A DNA stretch of 64,000 bases from CAVQBC01 sp963848415 (GCA_963848415.1 CAWKDN010000001.1:620001-684000); one strand, 5' to 3'; counted from the first letter of the stretch, positions 33,435 through 42,507 are shown. Numbers and translations: made by a program. Notes: a model not told the origin generated them from the sequence alone.

Positions 33435-33473
33435 TTCCTTGAAGGGTCAACGACGCAAGGAGAGGTTCCCCAC

Positions 33474-34697
33474 ATGGCAGACAACCGCGCCGTCGCCTAC
33501 ATCGAGCCGGGCAAGGTCGAGGTCCAGAACATCGACTACCCCGAGCTCGTCCTCAAGGACGGTCCAGGCGTCAACCCCGCCAACGTCGGACGGCAGTGCC
33601 CGCACGGGGTGATCCTCAAGGTCGTCTCGACGAACATCTGCGGCTCCGACCAGCACATGGTCCGCGGGCGCACGACCGCGCCGGCGAACCTGGTGCTCGG
33701 CCACGAGATCACCGGCGAGGTGATCGAGGCGGGCCGCGACGTCGAGTACATCAAGGAGGGCGACCTCTGCTCGGTCCCCTTCAACATCGCCTGCGGGCGC
33801 TGTCGCAACTGCAAGGAGGGCCACACCGGCGTCTGCGAGAACGTCAACCCGGACCGGCCGGGCTCGGCGTACGGCTACGTCGACATGGGCGGCTGGGTCG
33901 GCGGCCAGGCCGAGTACGTGATGGTCCCGTACGCCGACTGGAACCTGCTCAAGTTCCCCGACAAGGATCAGGCGATGGAGAAGATCCTCGACCTGACGAT
34001 GCTCTCGGACATCTTCCCGACCGGCTTCCACGGCGCCTACACCGCGGGCGTCGGCCCGGGCAAGACCGTCTACATCGCGGGCGCCGGCCCGGTCGGCCTC
34101 GCGGCCGCGCACTCGGCGCAGTTCCTCGGCGCCGCGGTCGTGATCGTCGGCGACCTGATCCCCGAGCGCCTCGCGCAGGCCGAGAGCTTCGGCTGCGAGA
34201 CCGTCGACGTGTCCAAGGGCGACCTGCGCGAGCAGATCGCCGAGAAGATCGGCGACCCGCAGGGCGAGGTCGACTGCGCGGTCGACGCCGTCGGCTTCGA
34301 GGCCCGCGGCCACGGCTCGGACGCCGATCACGAGGCGCCCGCCACGGTGCTGAACTCGATCATGGACATCACCCGCGCGGCCGGCAAGCTCGGCATCCCG
34401 GGCCTGTACGTGACCGGCGACCCGGGCGCGGCCGACGACGCCGCCAAGGAGGGCTCGCTCTCCATCCGGATCGGCCTCGGCTGGGCGAAGTCGCACTCGC
34501 TAACCACGGGCCAGTGCCCGGTGATGCGCTACCACCGCGGGCTGATGCAGGCGATCCTCAACGACAAGGTCCAGATCGCCAAGGCCGTCAACGCGACGGT
34601 GATCTCCCTGGACGAGGCCCCGCAGGGCTACGAGGACTTCGACAAGGGCGCCGCGCAGAAGTACGTGCTCAACCCGCACGGGATGATCAAGGCGTAG
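33474..34697 (+). CDS. fdhA: Formaldehyde dehydrogenase, glutathione-independent
   Basis: A 407-residue zinc-dependent medium-chain dehydrogenase. It has NICGSDQHMVRGRTTAP (catalytic zinc), GHEITGEV, the structural zinc cysteines in CGRCRNCKEGHTGVC, and the NAD-binding GAGPVGLAAAHSAQFLGA. The length and the insert around VGFEARGHGSDADHEAP match the Pseudomonas putida-type enzyme, which holds NAD tightly and oxidises formaldehyde to formate. Strong ribosome site AAGGAGAGG. The 3' end overlaps the small minus-strand gene by 11 bp. Divergent from the Fe-S/FAD/LLM operon, which may be functionally linked. Confidence 0.9.
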   Translation: MADNRAVAYIEPGKVEVQNIDYPELVLKDGPGVNPANVGRQCPHGVILKVVSTNICGSDQHMVRGRTTAPANLVLGHEITGEVIEAGRDVEYIKEGDLCSVPFNIACGRCRNCKEGHTGVCENVNPDRPGSAYGYVDMGGWVGGQAEYVMVPYADWNLLKFPDKDQAMEKILDLTMLSDIFPTGFHGAYTAGVGPGKTVYIAGAGPVGLAAAHSAQFLGAAVVIVGDLIPERLAQAESFGCETVDVSKGDLREQIAEKIGDPQGEVDCAVDAVGFEARGHGSDADHEAPATVLNSIMDITRAAGKLGIPGLYVTGDPGAADDAAKEGSLSIRIGLGWAKSHSLTTGQCPVMRYHRGLMQAILNDKVQIAKAVNATVISLDEAPQGYEDFDKGAAQKYVLNPHGMIKA

Positions 34698-34896
34698 CCC
34701 TTTCGGCCTCGAAGCCGCGCTGCTGCAGGTCGGCGAGCAGGCGCAGCTCGATCGTCTCGCGGTCGCCCTCGAGGTAGGCCCAGGGGACGTCGAGCCGCCG
34801 CTCGCCGGCGGGCCCGGCGAAGATCAGCGCGAGCCCGTCCTCGCCGGTGAACAGCTTTACGCGCGGATGCGTGCAGGCGGACGGCAGGCCGGTCAG
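34687..34896 (-). CDS. Small conserved-looking protein, about 69 residues, function unknown
   Basis: The frame reads LPSACTHPRVKLF, then GEDGLALIFAGPAGERRLDVPWAYLEGDRE and TIELRLLADLQQRGFEAER. Composition and G/C at third positions look genuinely coding. No ATG or GTG opens it: the only start near the end of the MFS gene is CTG at 34896, which overlaps the MFS stop in the pattern CTGA, like the ATGA overlaps elsewhere. So translational coupling from the MFS gene with a CTG start is the simplest reading. No domain recognised. Confidence 0.6.
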   Translation of the reverse strand: MTGLPSACTHPRVKLFTGEDGLALIFAGPAGERRLDVPWAYLEGDRETIELRLLADLQQRGFEAERATP

Positions 34897-36080
34897 GCGG
34901 ATGGCGCCCGCTCCCGTTGCGGCAGGGTCGCGGCCAGCAGCGCCGCGCCGACCGGCGCGGCGACGGTCGCCGCGACCAGCGGCCAGCCACCCGCCTCCCA
35001 GGCCAGCCCCGGCAGGAAGGACCCCAGACCACCGGCCACGTAGTAGGCGGTGAAGTACAGCGCGCTCGCGATCCCGCGATCGGCCTCGGTCGCGGCGCTC
35101 AGTCCCAGCTGGGCGGCGGGGACCGCGGTGAACATCGCGAGCGTGATCATCCCGAGCCCGACGACGATGGCGGGCGTCCAGTCCTGCAGCGAGAGCGCGA
35201 CGCCGGTTCCCGCGGTGGCGGCCGCTCCGGCCGCCACCGCGCGCCAGCCGTAGCGGTCGGCCAGCTTGCCCGCGTACGGGCCGGCCGCGCCGAGGACCCA
35301 GAGGCAGAAGAGCAGGCTCACGGCCGTCTGGGAGTAGCTGAACGGCGGCGCCTCGAGGCGGTAGGCGATGAAGCTGAACGTGCCCACGAAGGCGAAGAAC
35401 ATGCCGGCGCCGACCACCGTCGCCCGCAGCACCGCCGGGTTGCGCAGGTGCGCGCGCAGCGCGCTCGCGCGGCTCTCGGCCCGCACCGTCCGCGGGCCCT
35501 CGGGCAGCGTGCGGCGCAGCAGCACTACGGCGGCGGCCGGCAGCAGCGCCAGCAGACCGAGCGCCGGGCGCCAGCCGATTGCGGCGGTGACGAGGCCGAC
35601 CCCGACGCGGCCGGCGATCCCGCCGACGACCAGCGCCGCCGTGTAGGCGCCCATCGCCATCCCGCCGAGCGCCGGCGCGAAGACCTCGGCGACGTAGGGG
35701 ACGCCCACGATCAGCAGCCCCGGCATGCACAGCCCCTGCAGCGCGCGCAGGACGAGCAGCAGCTCGAAGCTCGGCGCGAGCGCGACCAGCGCGGTGGGAA
35801 CGACGAGCAGGGCGCTGGCCGCGGTGATGGCGCGGCGGCGGCCGATGCGATCGGAGACCGGCCCCCACAGCCAGCCGCCGGCGGCGACGGCCGCCACGAC
35901 CACGGAGACGCTGAGTCCCGCCCGCGCGGGCGAGACGCCGAACTCCCGCCCCAGCTCGGGCAGGATCGCCTGCGTCGAGTACATCGTGGCGAACATCGCG
36001 GCGGCGCCGAGCAGGAACCCGCTCATCGCGGGGGCGGCGTCGCCCGCCGTGGCCGGGGTCGGCGAGGCCGCCGCGGTCAC
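34893..36080 (-). CDS. MFS transporter (YnfM/arabinose-efflux-like)
   Basis: A 395-residue major facilitator with 12 predicted helices. The loop 2-3 motif is GPVSDRIGRRRAITAAS, helix 4 contains RALQGLCMPGLLIVGVPYV, and the second half has GKLADRYGWRAV. This pattern fits the YnfM/CynX-like drug or metabolite exporters. It starts with GTG 16 bases after sufD, so it may be the last gene of that transcript. Bases 35734-35797 of this gene recur exactly in the patatin relic at 26040. Substrate unknown. Confidence 0.85.
   Translation of the reverse strand: MTAAASPTPATAGDAAPAMSGFLLGAAAMFATMYSTQAILPELGREFGVSPARAGLSVSVVVAAVAAGGWLWGPVSDRIGRRRAITAASALLVVPTALVALAPSFELLLVLRALQGLCMPGLLIVGVPYVAEVFAPALGGMAMGAYTAALVVGGIAGRVGVGLVTAAIGWRPALGLLALLPAAAVVLLRRTLPEGPRTVRAESRASALRAHLRNPAVLRATVVGAGMFFAFVGTFSFIAYRLEAPPFSYSQTAVSLLFCLWVLGAAGPYAGKLADRYGWRAVAAGAAATAGTGVALSLQDWTPAIVVGLGMITLAMFTAVPAAQLGLSAATEADRGIASALYFTAYYVAGGLGSFLPGLAWEAGGWPLVAATVAAPVGAALLAATLPQRERAPSA
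35734..35797. repeat. 64-bp exact direct repeat, copy 2 (inside MFS gene)
   Basis: The native copy: on the minus strand it encodes TALVALAPSFELLLVLRALQG of an intact MFS protein. The second copy is at 26040-26103. Confidence 0.92.
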
Positions 36081-36096
36081 GACGCTCTCGCCGGGC

Positions 36097-37368
36097 TCAG
36101 TCCAGCACGGCGGCCATGCGCCGCTCGAGCGCGCCGGAGAGCGCCTCGCGGATCGGGCCCTCCTCGAAGCGCTGCACCAGCTCTTGCATGAAGCCCTCGA
36201 TCACCAGCCGGGTCGAGACGGCCTCGCTGAGCCCGCGGCTGCGCAGGTAGAAGAGCTGCTCGCGGTCGATCTGGGCGATCGCCGCGGCGTGCGTGCAGCG
36301 GACGTCGTCGGCCAGGATCTCCAGCCCCGGGATGGCGTCGGCGTGCGCGCGCTTTGAGAGCAGCAGGTTGCGGCACTCCTGGAAGGCGTCGGTCTTCTGG
36401 GCGCCCGGGTCGACCTTGATCATCCCCCGCCAGACCGAGGTGGCCCGGTCGGCCAGGATCCCGCGGAAGGCCAGGTCCGAGGTCGTGTTGGGCGCGCCGT
36501 GCTCCTGGGTGGTGTCGAAGTCCAGGTGCTGGCGGGCGTGCGGCGCGTAGGCGCCGGTGACGCGCCCGTGCGCGCCCTCGCCGGCCAGCAGCGTCTCCAT
36601 CCGCAGCTTGCCCTTCGCCGAGCCGAAGGCCACCGCGGCCCAGTCGAGCCGCCCGTCGCGGGCGACCTCGGCGCGCTGGGTGCCGAAGATCCACGAGCGC
36701 TCGTTCATGTCCTGCCCGCACACGTAGCGCAGCTGGGCGTTCTGGCCCACGACCAGCTCGACGACCGTGTCCAGCAGCGTCTCGGACTCCTCGGAGCCGG
36801 ACAGGAACTGCTCCCACACCTCGGCCTCGGCGCCCTCCTCGAGCACGATCAGCGTGCGGCGATGCAGCGCGGTGCCCGCCGCGTCGGTGATCGCGGTCAG
36901 CAGGATCGGTGCGTCGACGCGCACGCCGGCCGGGACGTAGACGAACGCCCCGCCGGTCCAGCTCGCGTCGTTGGCGGCGGTGAAGACGTCCTGGTCGCCG
37001 GCCACGACGCGGCCGAGGTGGGGCTCGACCAGCTCGGGGTGGCGCTCGACGGCCAGCGTCAGCGGCAGGACGACGGGGCCGTCCTCGATCGCGATCGGCT
37101 CCTCGAGCACGCGGCCGTCGACCTGGCCGAGCGTGACGGCGCCGTCGGGTGCCTCGAGCAGGGTCTCGACGCGCTCGGTGGCGCTCGCGTCTCCCTCGCC
37201 GGGTGCGGCAGCGGCGAAGGCGCCCAAGTCGAGCTTGCCGAGGTCGTTGAACTCCCACCCGGGACGGCCCTTGAAGCGCGGCAGGTCGAGCTCCGCGGCC
37301 AGCGTGGCGGCGCGCTCCCTGCGCGCCGCGAGCCACGCCGGCTCGCGGACGGCAGCGAGATCAGCCAA
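36097..37368 (-). CDS. sufD: Fe-S cluster assembly protein SufD
   Basis: A 423-residue SufBD-family protein. The C-terminal beta-helix core has QEHGAPNTTSDLAFRGIL, VDPGAQKTDAFQECRNLLLS and the end region CTHAAAIAQIDREQLFYLRSRGL with the conserved cysteine-histidine pair. With SufB and SufC it forms the scaffold that builds [4Fe-4S] clusters. The start is TTG at 37368, overlapping the last codons of sufB by eight bases; no ATG or GTG is available before the conserved REPAWLAARR. Transcribed with the Rieske-like gene and sufB. Confidence 0.92.
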   Translation of the reverse strand: MADLAAVREPAWLAARRERAATLAAELDLPRFKGRPGWEFNDLGKLDLGAFAAAAPGEGDASATERVETLLEAPDGAVTLGQVDGRVLEEPIAIEDGPVVLPLTLAVERHPELVEPHLGRVVAGDQDVFTAANDASWTGGAFVYVPAGVRVDAPILLTAITDAAGTALHRRTLIVLEEGAEAEVWEQFLSGSEESETLLDTVVELVVGQNAQLRYVCGQDMNERSWIFGTQRAEVARDGRLDWAAVAFGSAKGKLRMETLLAGEGAHGRVTGAYAPHARQHLDFDTTQEHGAPNTTSDLAFRGILADRATSVWRGMIKVDPGAQKTDAFQECRNLLLSKRAHADAIPGLEILADDVRCTHAAAIAQIDREQLFYLRSRGLSEAVSTRLVIEGFMQELVQRFEEGPIREALSGALERRMAAVLD

Positions 37369-38797
37369 TGGAGCCTTCCATCTGCAGCTCGATCAGCCGG
37401 TTCATCTCGACGGCGTACTCCATCGGGAGCTCCTTGACGATCGGCTCGATGAAGCCGTTGACGATCAGCTTGCCCGCCTCGTCCTCGGGGATCCCACGGC
37501 TCATGAGGTAGAAGAGCTGCTCCTCGCCGATCTTCGAGACCGACGCCTCGTGGCCGACGTCGACGTCGTTCTCGCCGATGCGGATCGTCGGGTAGGTGTC
37601 AGAGCGCGACTCCTCGTCGAGCAGCAGCGCGTCGCAGACGACCTTCGAGCGCGACCCGTGGGCCCCCTTGGCGACCTCGAGCAGGCCGCGGTAGCTCGAG
37701 CGCCCGCCGTCCTTGGAGATCGACTTGGCGAAGATGTTCGAGGTCGTGTTCGGCGCCGCGTGGACGATCTTCGCGCCGGCGTCCTGGTGCTGGCCCTTGC
37801 CGGCGAAGGCGATCGAGAGCACCTCGCCGTGCGCCCGCTCGCCCATCAGGTAGACGGACGGGTACTTCATGGTCAGCTTCGAGCCGAGGTTGCAGTCCAC
37901 CCACTCGACCGTGGCGTCGGTCTCGGCGACCGCGCGCTTGGTGACGAGGTTGTAGACGTTCTGCGACCAGTTCTGCACGGTCGTGTAGCGGATGCGCGCG
38001 CCCGGCTTGGCGATCAGCTCGACCACGGCGGAGTGCAGCGAGTCGGTGGTCCAGACCGGCGCGGTGCAGCCCTCGACGTAGTGCACGTAGGAGCCCTCGT
38101 CGGCGATGATCAGCGTCCGCTCGAACTGGCCCATGTTCTCGGTGTTGATGCGGAAGTAGGCCTGCAGCGGCATCTCGACGTGCACGCCCGGGGGGACGTA
38201 GACGAACGAGCCGCCCGACCACACGGCGCTGTTGAGCGCGGCGAGCTTGTTGTCGTTGGACGGGATCAGCGACGCGAAGTACTCGCGCACGAGGTCCTCG
38301 TGCTCGCGCAGGCCCGAGTCCATGTCCATGAACACGACGCCCTGCTGCTCGAGGTCCTCGCGCACCTGGTGGTAGACGACCTCGGACTCGTACTGGGCGC
38401 CGACGCCGGAGAGGAACTTGCGCTCGGCCTCCGGGATGCCCAGCTTGTCGAAGGTGTTCTTGATGTCCTCCGGGACGTCGTCCCAGGTCTTCGAGGACTT
38501 CTCCGAAGCGCGGACGAAGTAGTGGATGTCGTCGTAGTCGACCTCGGCCAGCATCGGCGAGCCCCACGTGGGCTGCGGGCGGCTGAGGAAGTGCTCGAGC
38601 GCCTTGAGGCGGAACTCGAGCATCCACTCAGGCTCGTTCTTGAACTCGGAGATCTGGCGGACCAGCTCGTGGCTGAGGCCCTTTGGGGCCTTGAAGGCGT
38701 AGTCGCTCTCCGGGTCGTGGAACCCGAACTTCGTCTTGTAGTCGGCGTTGATGCCGACCAGCCCCTGCTGCTCGGCGATCACCTCGGGCGTGGCCAT
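37361..38797 (-). CDS. sufB: Fe-S cluster assembly protein SufB
   Basis: A 478-residue SufB. It contains YKTKFGFHDPESDYAFKAPKG, SGVGAQYESEVVYHQV, the PPGVHVEMPLQAYFRIN strand, EGCTAPVWTTDSLHSAVVEL (the cysteine region), and NTTSNIFAKSISKDGGRSSYRGLL at the SufC-contact end. It is the persulfide-accepting scaffold of the SUF complex. It begins three bases after the Rieske-like gene stop and its end overlaps sufD. SufC, SufS and SufU are in a second block about 8 kb upstream. Confidence 0.95.
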   Translation of the reverse strand: MATPEVIAEQQGLVGINADYKTKFGFHDPESDYAFKAPKGLSHELVRQISEFKNEPEWMLEFRLKALEHFLSRPQPTWGSPMLAEVDYDDIHYFVRASEKSSKTWDDVPEDIKNTFDKLGIPEAERKFLSGVGAQYESEVVYHQVREDLEQQGVVFMDMDSGLREHEDLVREYFASLIPSNDNKLAALNSAVWSGGSFVYVPPGVHVEMPLQAYFRINTENMGQFERTLIIADEGSYVHYVEGCTAPVWTTDSLHSAVVELIAKPGARIRYTTVQNWSQNVYNLVTKRAVAETDATVEWVDCNLGSKLTMKYPSVYLMGERAHGEVLSIAFAGKGQHQDAGAKIVHAAPNTTSNIFAKSISKDGGRSSYRGLLEVAKGAHGSRSKVVCDALLLDEESRSDTYPTIRIGENDVDVGHEASVSKIGEEQLFYLMSRGIPEDEAGKLIVNGFIEPIVKELPMEYAVEMNRLIELQMEGSIG

Positions 38798-38800
38798 GGG

Positions 38801-39118
38801 TTACTCGACCTCCAGCTTGATGACGCCGTTCTCCACCGACACGGCGAACGTGTCGACGGGTACGTAGGCAGGCAGGTTCAGGGCCTTTCCGGTGCGCAGA
38901 TCGAACAGCGAGCCGTGGCGCGGGCACTCGACCGTGCAGTCCGCCTGGTCGATCTCGCCCTCCATCAGCTCGCCGTCGTCGTGCGAGCAGCGGTCCTCGA
39001 TCGCGAGGATGTCTCCCCCGCAGTTGACGACGCCGATCTCGAGGTCCTCCCAGGCGACGACGCGCCGCTCACCGGGGGGCAGCTCGTCCATTGGGCAGAT
39101 GTCGATCACGGGGCTCAT
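38801..39118 (-). CDS. Rieske-type ferredoxin of the SUF locus
   Basis: A 105-residue non-haem-iron dioxygenase-type ferredoxin. The [2Fe-2S] ligands are in CSHDDGELMEG (C-x-H) and CPRHGSLFD (C-x2-H), 18 residues apart. It is the first gene of the Rieske-sufB-sufD transcript. A TACACT -10-like box (39154-39159, minus) and a 6-bp leader hairpin CCGACC/GGTCGG (39131-39147) precede it. In other actinobacteria a similar ferredoxin sits in suf operons; it may supply electrons for cluster assembly (inference). Confidence 0.9.
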   Translation of the reverse strand: MSPVIDICPMDELPPGERRVVAWEDLEIGVVNCGGDILAIEDRCSHDDGELMEGEIDQADCTVECPRHGSLFDLRTGKALNLPAYVPVDTFAVSVENGVIKLEVE

Positions 39119-39289
39119 GCGGCGTGAAGTCCGACCTCGCGGGTCGGGTTTTCAGTGTAGCGGCCGGAGGGGGTGGGCCGGCGGGCTCGACGCCCCCGCG
39201 CTCGCAGAGAAACGGCCGCGCCGTCGGGCGCGACCGCTCCTCATCGTAGACCGTCGGGACGAAGCCCGCCCGCGCCATCGCGCCGGGGG

Positions 39290-40012
39290 TCAGACCGTGC
39301 CGGTGCCGGTCGGCGCGTCGCTCTGCGGGTCGTCCTCGGCGAGGATCCGGTAGAGCGACTTGCGGGCGTCGGCGAGCACCTTGCGGGCCTCGGCGACCTG
39401 CGCCTCGTCACCGGCCGAGACGACCTGCATCACGGCGGCGCCGAGCTGCCAGATCTCGCCGCGGACGTCGACGACGTCGTCGCCGACTCCCTCGGTGACC
39501 GCGCGCCAGGGATCCTTGTAGGTGTCCGGGTCGGCCTCGACGTGCTCGCGGCCGGCGTCGGTGAGGGTGAAGGTGCGGCTGCCCTCGCGCTGCTCGGCGC
39601 GCACGAGCCCCTCGTCCTCGAGCTGGGCCAGCGCCGGGTAGACCGAGCCGGAGCTCGGGCGCCACACGCCGTCGGACCGGTGCTCGATCTCCTGCATGAG
39701 CTGGTAGCCGTTGCGCGGCTCCTCGGCCAGCAGGGCGAGCAGGGCGGCGCGGACGTCGCCGCGCCGGGCGCGCGGGCCGCGCGGGCCGAAGTGGCTGCCG
39801 CCGAACCCGGGGAACGGGCCGCCGCGGCCGCCGTGTCGGCCGTGCCGGCGCCCGCGGCCGCGGGGGCCGCCGCGCTCGGCGGCAGCCGCCATCTCCAGCC
39901 AGCGCCCGACGAGCTGCTCCCAGCCGGGGCGGCCGTGACCGCTCCGGTGATGTGTGCCGTGACCGCATCCGCGGCCGCCGGCGAACTGAGGTACTGCTGA
40001 TGCGTACGTCAT
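39290..40012 (-). CDS. PadR-family regulator with His/Gly/Arg-rich N-terminus
   Basis: A 240-residue regulator. Residues about 80-160 are the PadR winged helix (RGDVRAALLALLAEEPRNGYQLMQEIE, WRPSSGSVYPALAQLEDEGLV), and the C-terminal helices have DVRGEIWQLGAAVMQV. The first about 80 residues are unusual: GCGHGTHHRSGHGRP and GRGRRHGRHGGRGG, dense in histidine and glycine, possibly metal-binding. It starts at ATG 40012 behind a promoter that is overlapped by two palindromes, consistent with autorepression. Neighbouring targets could be the Rieske/suf operon, but this is not shown. Confidence 0.87.
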   Translation of the reverse strand: MTYASAVPQFAGGRGCGHGTHHRSGHGRPGWEQLVGRWLEMAAAAERGGPRGRGRRHGRHGGRGGPFPGFGGSHFGPRGPRARRGDVRAALLALLAEEPRNGYQLMQEIEHRSDGVWRPSSGSVYPALAQLEDEGLVRAEQREGSRTFTLTDAGREHVEADPDTYKDPWRAVTEGVGDDVVDVRGEIWQLGAAVMQVVSAGDEAQVAEARKVLADARKSLYRILAEDDPQSDAPTGTGTV

Positions 40013-40025
40013 AGACGCGTTGTGC

Positions 40026-40065
40026 TCCTATCGTTGGCTAACTAACTATGTCAACGATATATCGT
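40026..40065 (-). promoter_or_regulatory. PadR promoter with overlapping palindromic operators
   Basis: Minus strand TTGACA (40049-40054), 17-bp spacer, ATAGGA (40026-40031). An inverted repeat TATCGTTG/CAACGATA (40029-40036, 40052-40059) brackets the core promoter, and a perfect palindrome ACGATATATCGT (40054-40065) overlaps the -35 box. The AT-rich motif is striking in this GC-rich sequence and suits PadR autoregulation. Confidence 0.65.
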
Positions 40066-40133
40066 AATGCGTCGTTCGTCAACCTTACGCTTCGGTGCGC
40101 CTTTGTGCCGATCCGGCCACAGCCGGCGGGCGG

Positions 40134-40961
40134 CTAGGTGCCGGCCAGCTGAGCCGCGCGGTCGCGCAGGAGCTCGATCAGGGTGTGCGCGGCGGCGGGG
40201 AGCCGGCGGTGCCGCGGATAGACGAGGGCGACGGTGCGCGGCGCGATGACGTCGCGCGGAATCAGGGCACGCAGGGCCGGGTCGATCGGGGTCTCGGCCC
40301 CGAGGCGCCCGACGCAGGCGGACCCCAGGCCGGCGGCGACGAGCCGCTGCAAGGCGAGGTTGTCGTCGGTGCGGAAGATGACGTGTGGCGCGATCCCGCG
40401 CTTGCGCCAGGCGTCCTCGAGCTGGGCCTGGTTGGGCCAGCCCGCCTGCCAGGCGATCACCGGCGCGCCGTCGAGCAGTTCGAAGCCCGGCTCGGGGGCA
40501 CGGGCGAGCTCGCTGTCCTCGCGGGTGAGCATGACCCACGGGTCGTCGAGCAGCGCGACAGCCTCGACGCGGTCGTCGAGCTCGGGGTTGATGGTGACGG
40601 CGAGGTCGAGCTCGCCCTGGGCCAGCGCCCGGACGAGGCTACGGTGCTGCTGGGGCTCGGACAGGATCACGCTGACGTTGGGGCGCTCGCGGCGGTAGGC
40701 CGCCAGCGTGGCGGGCAGCAGCGCGGTGACCGCGGCCTGGAAGATCCCCATCCGCAGCGTGCCGCGTTCGCTGTGGATCGCGCGGACGTCGGCGCCCATG
40801 CTCTCGACGGCCTCGAGCGCCCGCCGCGCATGGCGGTAGGCGGTCTCTCCGGCCGGGGTCAGGGCCGTGGGCGCGCGGCCACCGGGGCGGGTGAGCAGCG
40901 GCGTGCCGAGCGCCTTCTCGAGCTGGGCGATCTGATGCGAGACCGCCGACTGGGTGTAGCC
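40134..40961 (-). pseudogene. LysR-family regulator lacking its N-terminus
   Basis: The frame runs from GYTQSAVSHQIAQLEKALG (second half of the LysR helix-turn-helix) through TALTPAGETAYRHARRALE into a normal effector domain (LRMGIFQAAVTALLPATLAAY, ending about residue 275). There is no ATG or GTG between the HTH and codon 55, and the first about 20-25 residues expected in a LysR protein are gone: at 40961-40970 the sequence passes directly into an oppositely oriented MFS gene. A protein from ATG 40799 would lack DNA binding. One deletion evidently removed both N-termini and the shared promoter. Confidence 0.8.
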
Positions 40962-40963
40962 GC

Positions 40964-42025
40964 TCTGCCCAGTCCGGCGCGCTGCCGGCGGCCACCGGCG
41001 TGACGATGCTCCTCCTCGCGGCGCCCGCCGGCATGGCCGGAGATCGCGTGGGCGCCCGGCGCCTGACGCTGGCCGGCGGGGTGCTGGTCACCGTCTCGGC
41101 GCTCGGCCAGGCGCTGGCGGATTCCTACCCCGCGCTGCTCGGGTGGCGGATCGTGTTCGGGGCCGCCTTCGCGGTGGTGTGGACCGCCGCTCCCGCCTGG
41201 CTCGCGCAGACGGCGCCCGGCGGCGGCGAGGCGCGCGTCGGCGCGACGATGACCTACGCGGCGGTGGGGGTCGTGCTGGCGCCGGCGCTGTCCGGGCTGC
41301 TGGCTGAGCGCGCGGGCCTCGGCGCGCCCTTCTGGGCCGCCGGCGTCGCGGCCTTGCTGGTCACGGCGCTCATGTCGGCGCTGCCTCGAGGCGCCGCCCG
41401 CACCCCCGCGGCCGCGCCCCGTCGCTCCCTGGGCGGCACGGTGCGAGCCGCCTGGGGACAACCGGCGGTGTTCGCGGGCGCCGGGGCGATCGCGCTCAGC
41501 GGGGCGCTGACCGGCGTGGTCCAGCTCCTGGCGCCGCTCGCGCTGCACGCGGAGCAGGTCTCCACGGCGGCCATCGGCCTGGCGTTCGCGGCCGCCGCCG
41601 GCGTCTCGATCGCCACCAGCGCCGGCGTCCTGTGGGCGGGAGCGCGCGCGGTGACGCTGCCGGTCCTGATGCTCGCCGCGCTCGGGTGCGCGGTGGCGCT
41701 GGCGCCGGCGGCGTTGAGCGCCTCCAGCGCGGCGGTCGTGATCGCGATGTTGCTCTTCTCGGCCCCGCGCGCGACGCTGTCGACGACCGTCTACCCACTG
41801 GCGACGCGTGAGGGCGCTCGGGCCGGGCTCGGGGAGAGCGGGGTGCTGGGGACGCTCAACTCCGTCTGGGCGGCCGCGAGCGTTGCCGGGCCGCTCGGCG
41901 CCGGCGCGCTGAGCGCGGCCCTGGGCACGCGCTCCGGCTTCCTGGTCACGGTGGCCGCCGCGACGCTGGCCGTGGCCTGGCTCGCCCGCCCGAGCTCGCC
42001 GCCGGGACCGGTGGCGGCGCGCTGA
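40964..42025 (+). pseudogene. MFS transporter lacking its N-terminus
   Basis: The frame is open from the deletion joint: SAQSGALPAATG, then LLLAAPAGMAGDRVGARRLTLAGG, the loop 2-3 motif of a major facilitator, followed by about ten helices to the stop at 42025. The first membrane helix and most of helix 2 that should precede are absent, replaced by the reverse of a LysR gene. A possible start GTG 41000 would give 341 residues instead of about 390. It was probably regulated by the neighbouring LysR protein. Residual function is unlikely but not excluded. Confidence 0.75.
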
Positions 42026-42047
42026 CCCAGATCGCGCGCCGGCCGCC

Positions 42048-42455
42048 TCAGCGCACGGCCAGGGCGTCGAGTTCCTCCACCAGCGCCTGGACGCGGCGGG
42101 CGATGTCGTCGCGCGTGGCGCGCACATCGTCGAGCGCTCGCCCCTTGGGATCGGCCAGATCCCAGTCGAGGTAGCGCTTGCCGGGCACGTACGGGCACTG
42201 GTCGCCACAGCCCATCGTCACGACGACGTCGGCGGCCCGGGCCATCTCGACGGTGAGCGCTCGTGGCCGGCGGTCGGCCAGGTCGATGCCCAGCTCGCCC
42301 ATCACGGTGATGACCTCGGGGTGCACCCGCTCGGCGGGCGTCGTGCCCGCCGAAGCCGCGGTGTGGCGGCCTTCCGCGGCGCGCGCGAACAGCGCCTCGC
42401 TCATCTGCGAGCGGCCCGCGTTGTGGAGGCAGACGAACAGTGCGCGCACCGGCAC
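42048..42455 (-). CDS. arsC: Arsenate reductase-like low-molecular-weight phosphatase
   Basis: About 135 residues. The P-loop CLHNAGRSQM (C-x5-R) is at the N-terminus and VVTMGCGDQCPYVPGKRYLDWDLADP holds the second and third redox cysteines region of thioredoxin-linked ArsC. I favour GTG 42455 over ATG 42479: a TATACC box (42461-42466, minus) ends five bases before it, and conserved sequence (VRALFVCLHN) starts there. It lies divergent from arsR and arsM, so arsenate would be reduced to arsenite, which is then methylated. Confidence 0.85.
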   Translation of the reverse strand: MPVRALFVCLHNAGRSQMSEALFARAAEGRHTAASAGTTPAERVHPEVITVMGELGIDLADRRPRALTVEMARAADVVVTMGCGDQCPYVPGKRYLDWDLADPKGRALDDVRATRDDIARRVQALVEELDALAVR

Positions 42456-42468
42456 GCCAAGGTATAGA

Positions 42469-42498
42469 TTGACAACCATCGCTGCAATCCGCTAGCGT
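42469..42498 (+). promoter_or_regulatory. Leaderless promoter of arsR
   Basis: TTGACA (42469-42474), 18-bp spacer, TAGCGT (42493-42498), ending nine bases before ATG 42508. The divergent arsC -10 box (42461-42466) is only a few bases away, so one ArsR dimer could repress both. Confidence 0.7.
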
Positions 42499-42507
42499 CT
42501 TGCATCG

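Noticed and set aside
39069..39278. Small minus-strand ORF starting MARAGFVPTVYDEE between padR and the Rieske gene
   Set aside because: It runs through the Rieske start in another frame, has no ribosome site and no recognisable domain; possible but not supported.
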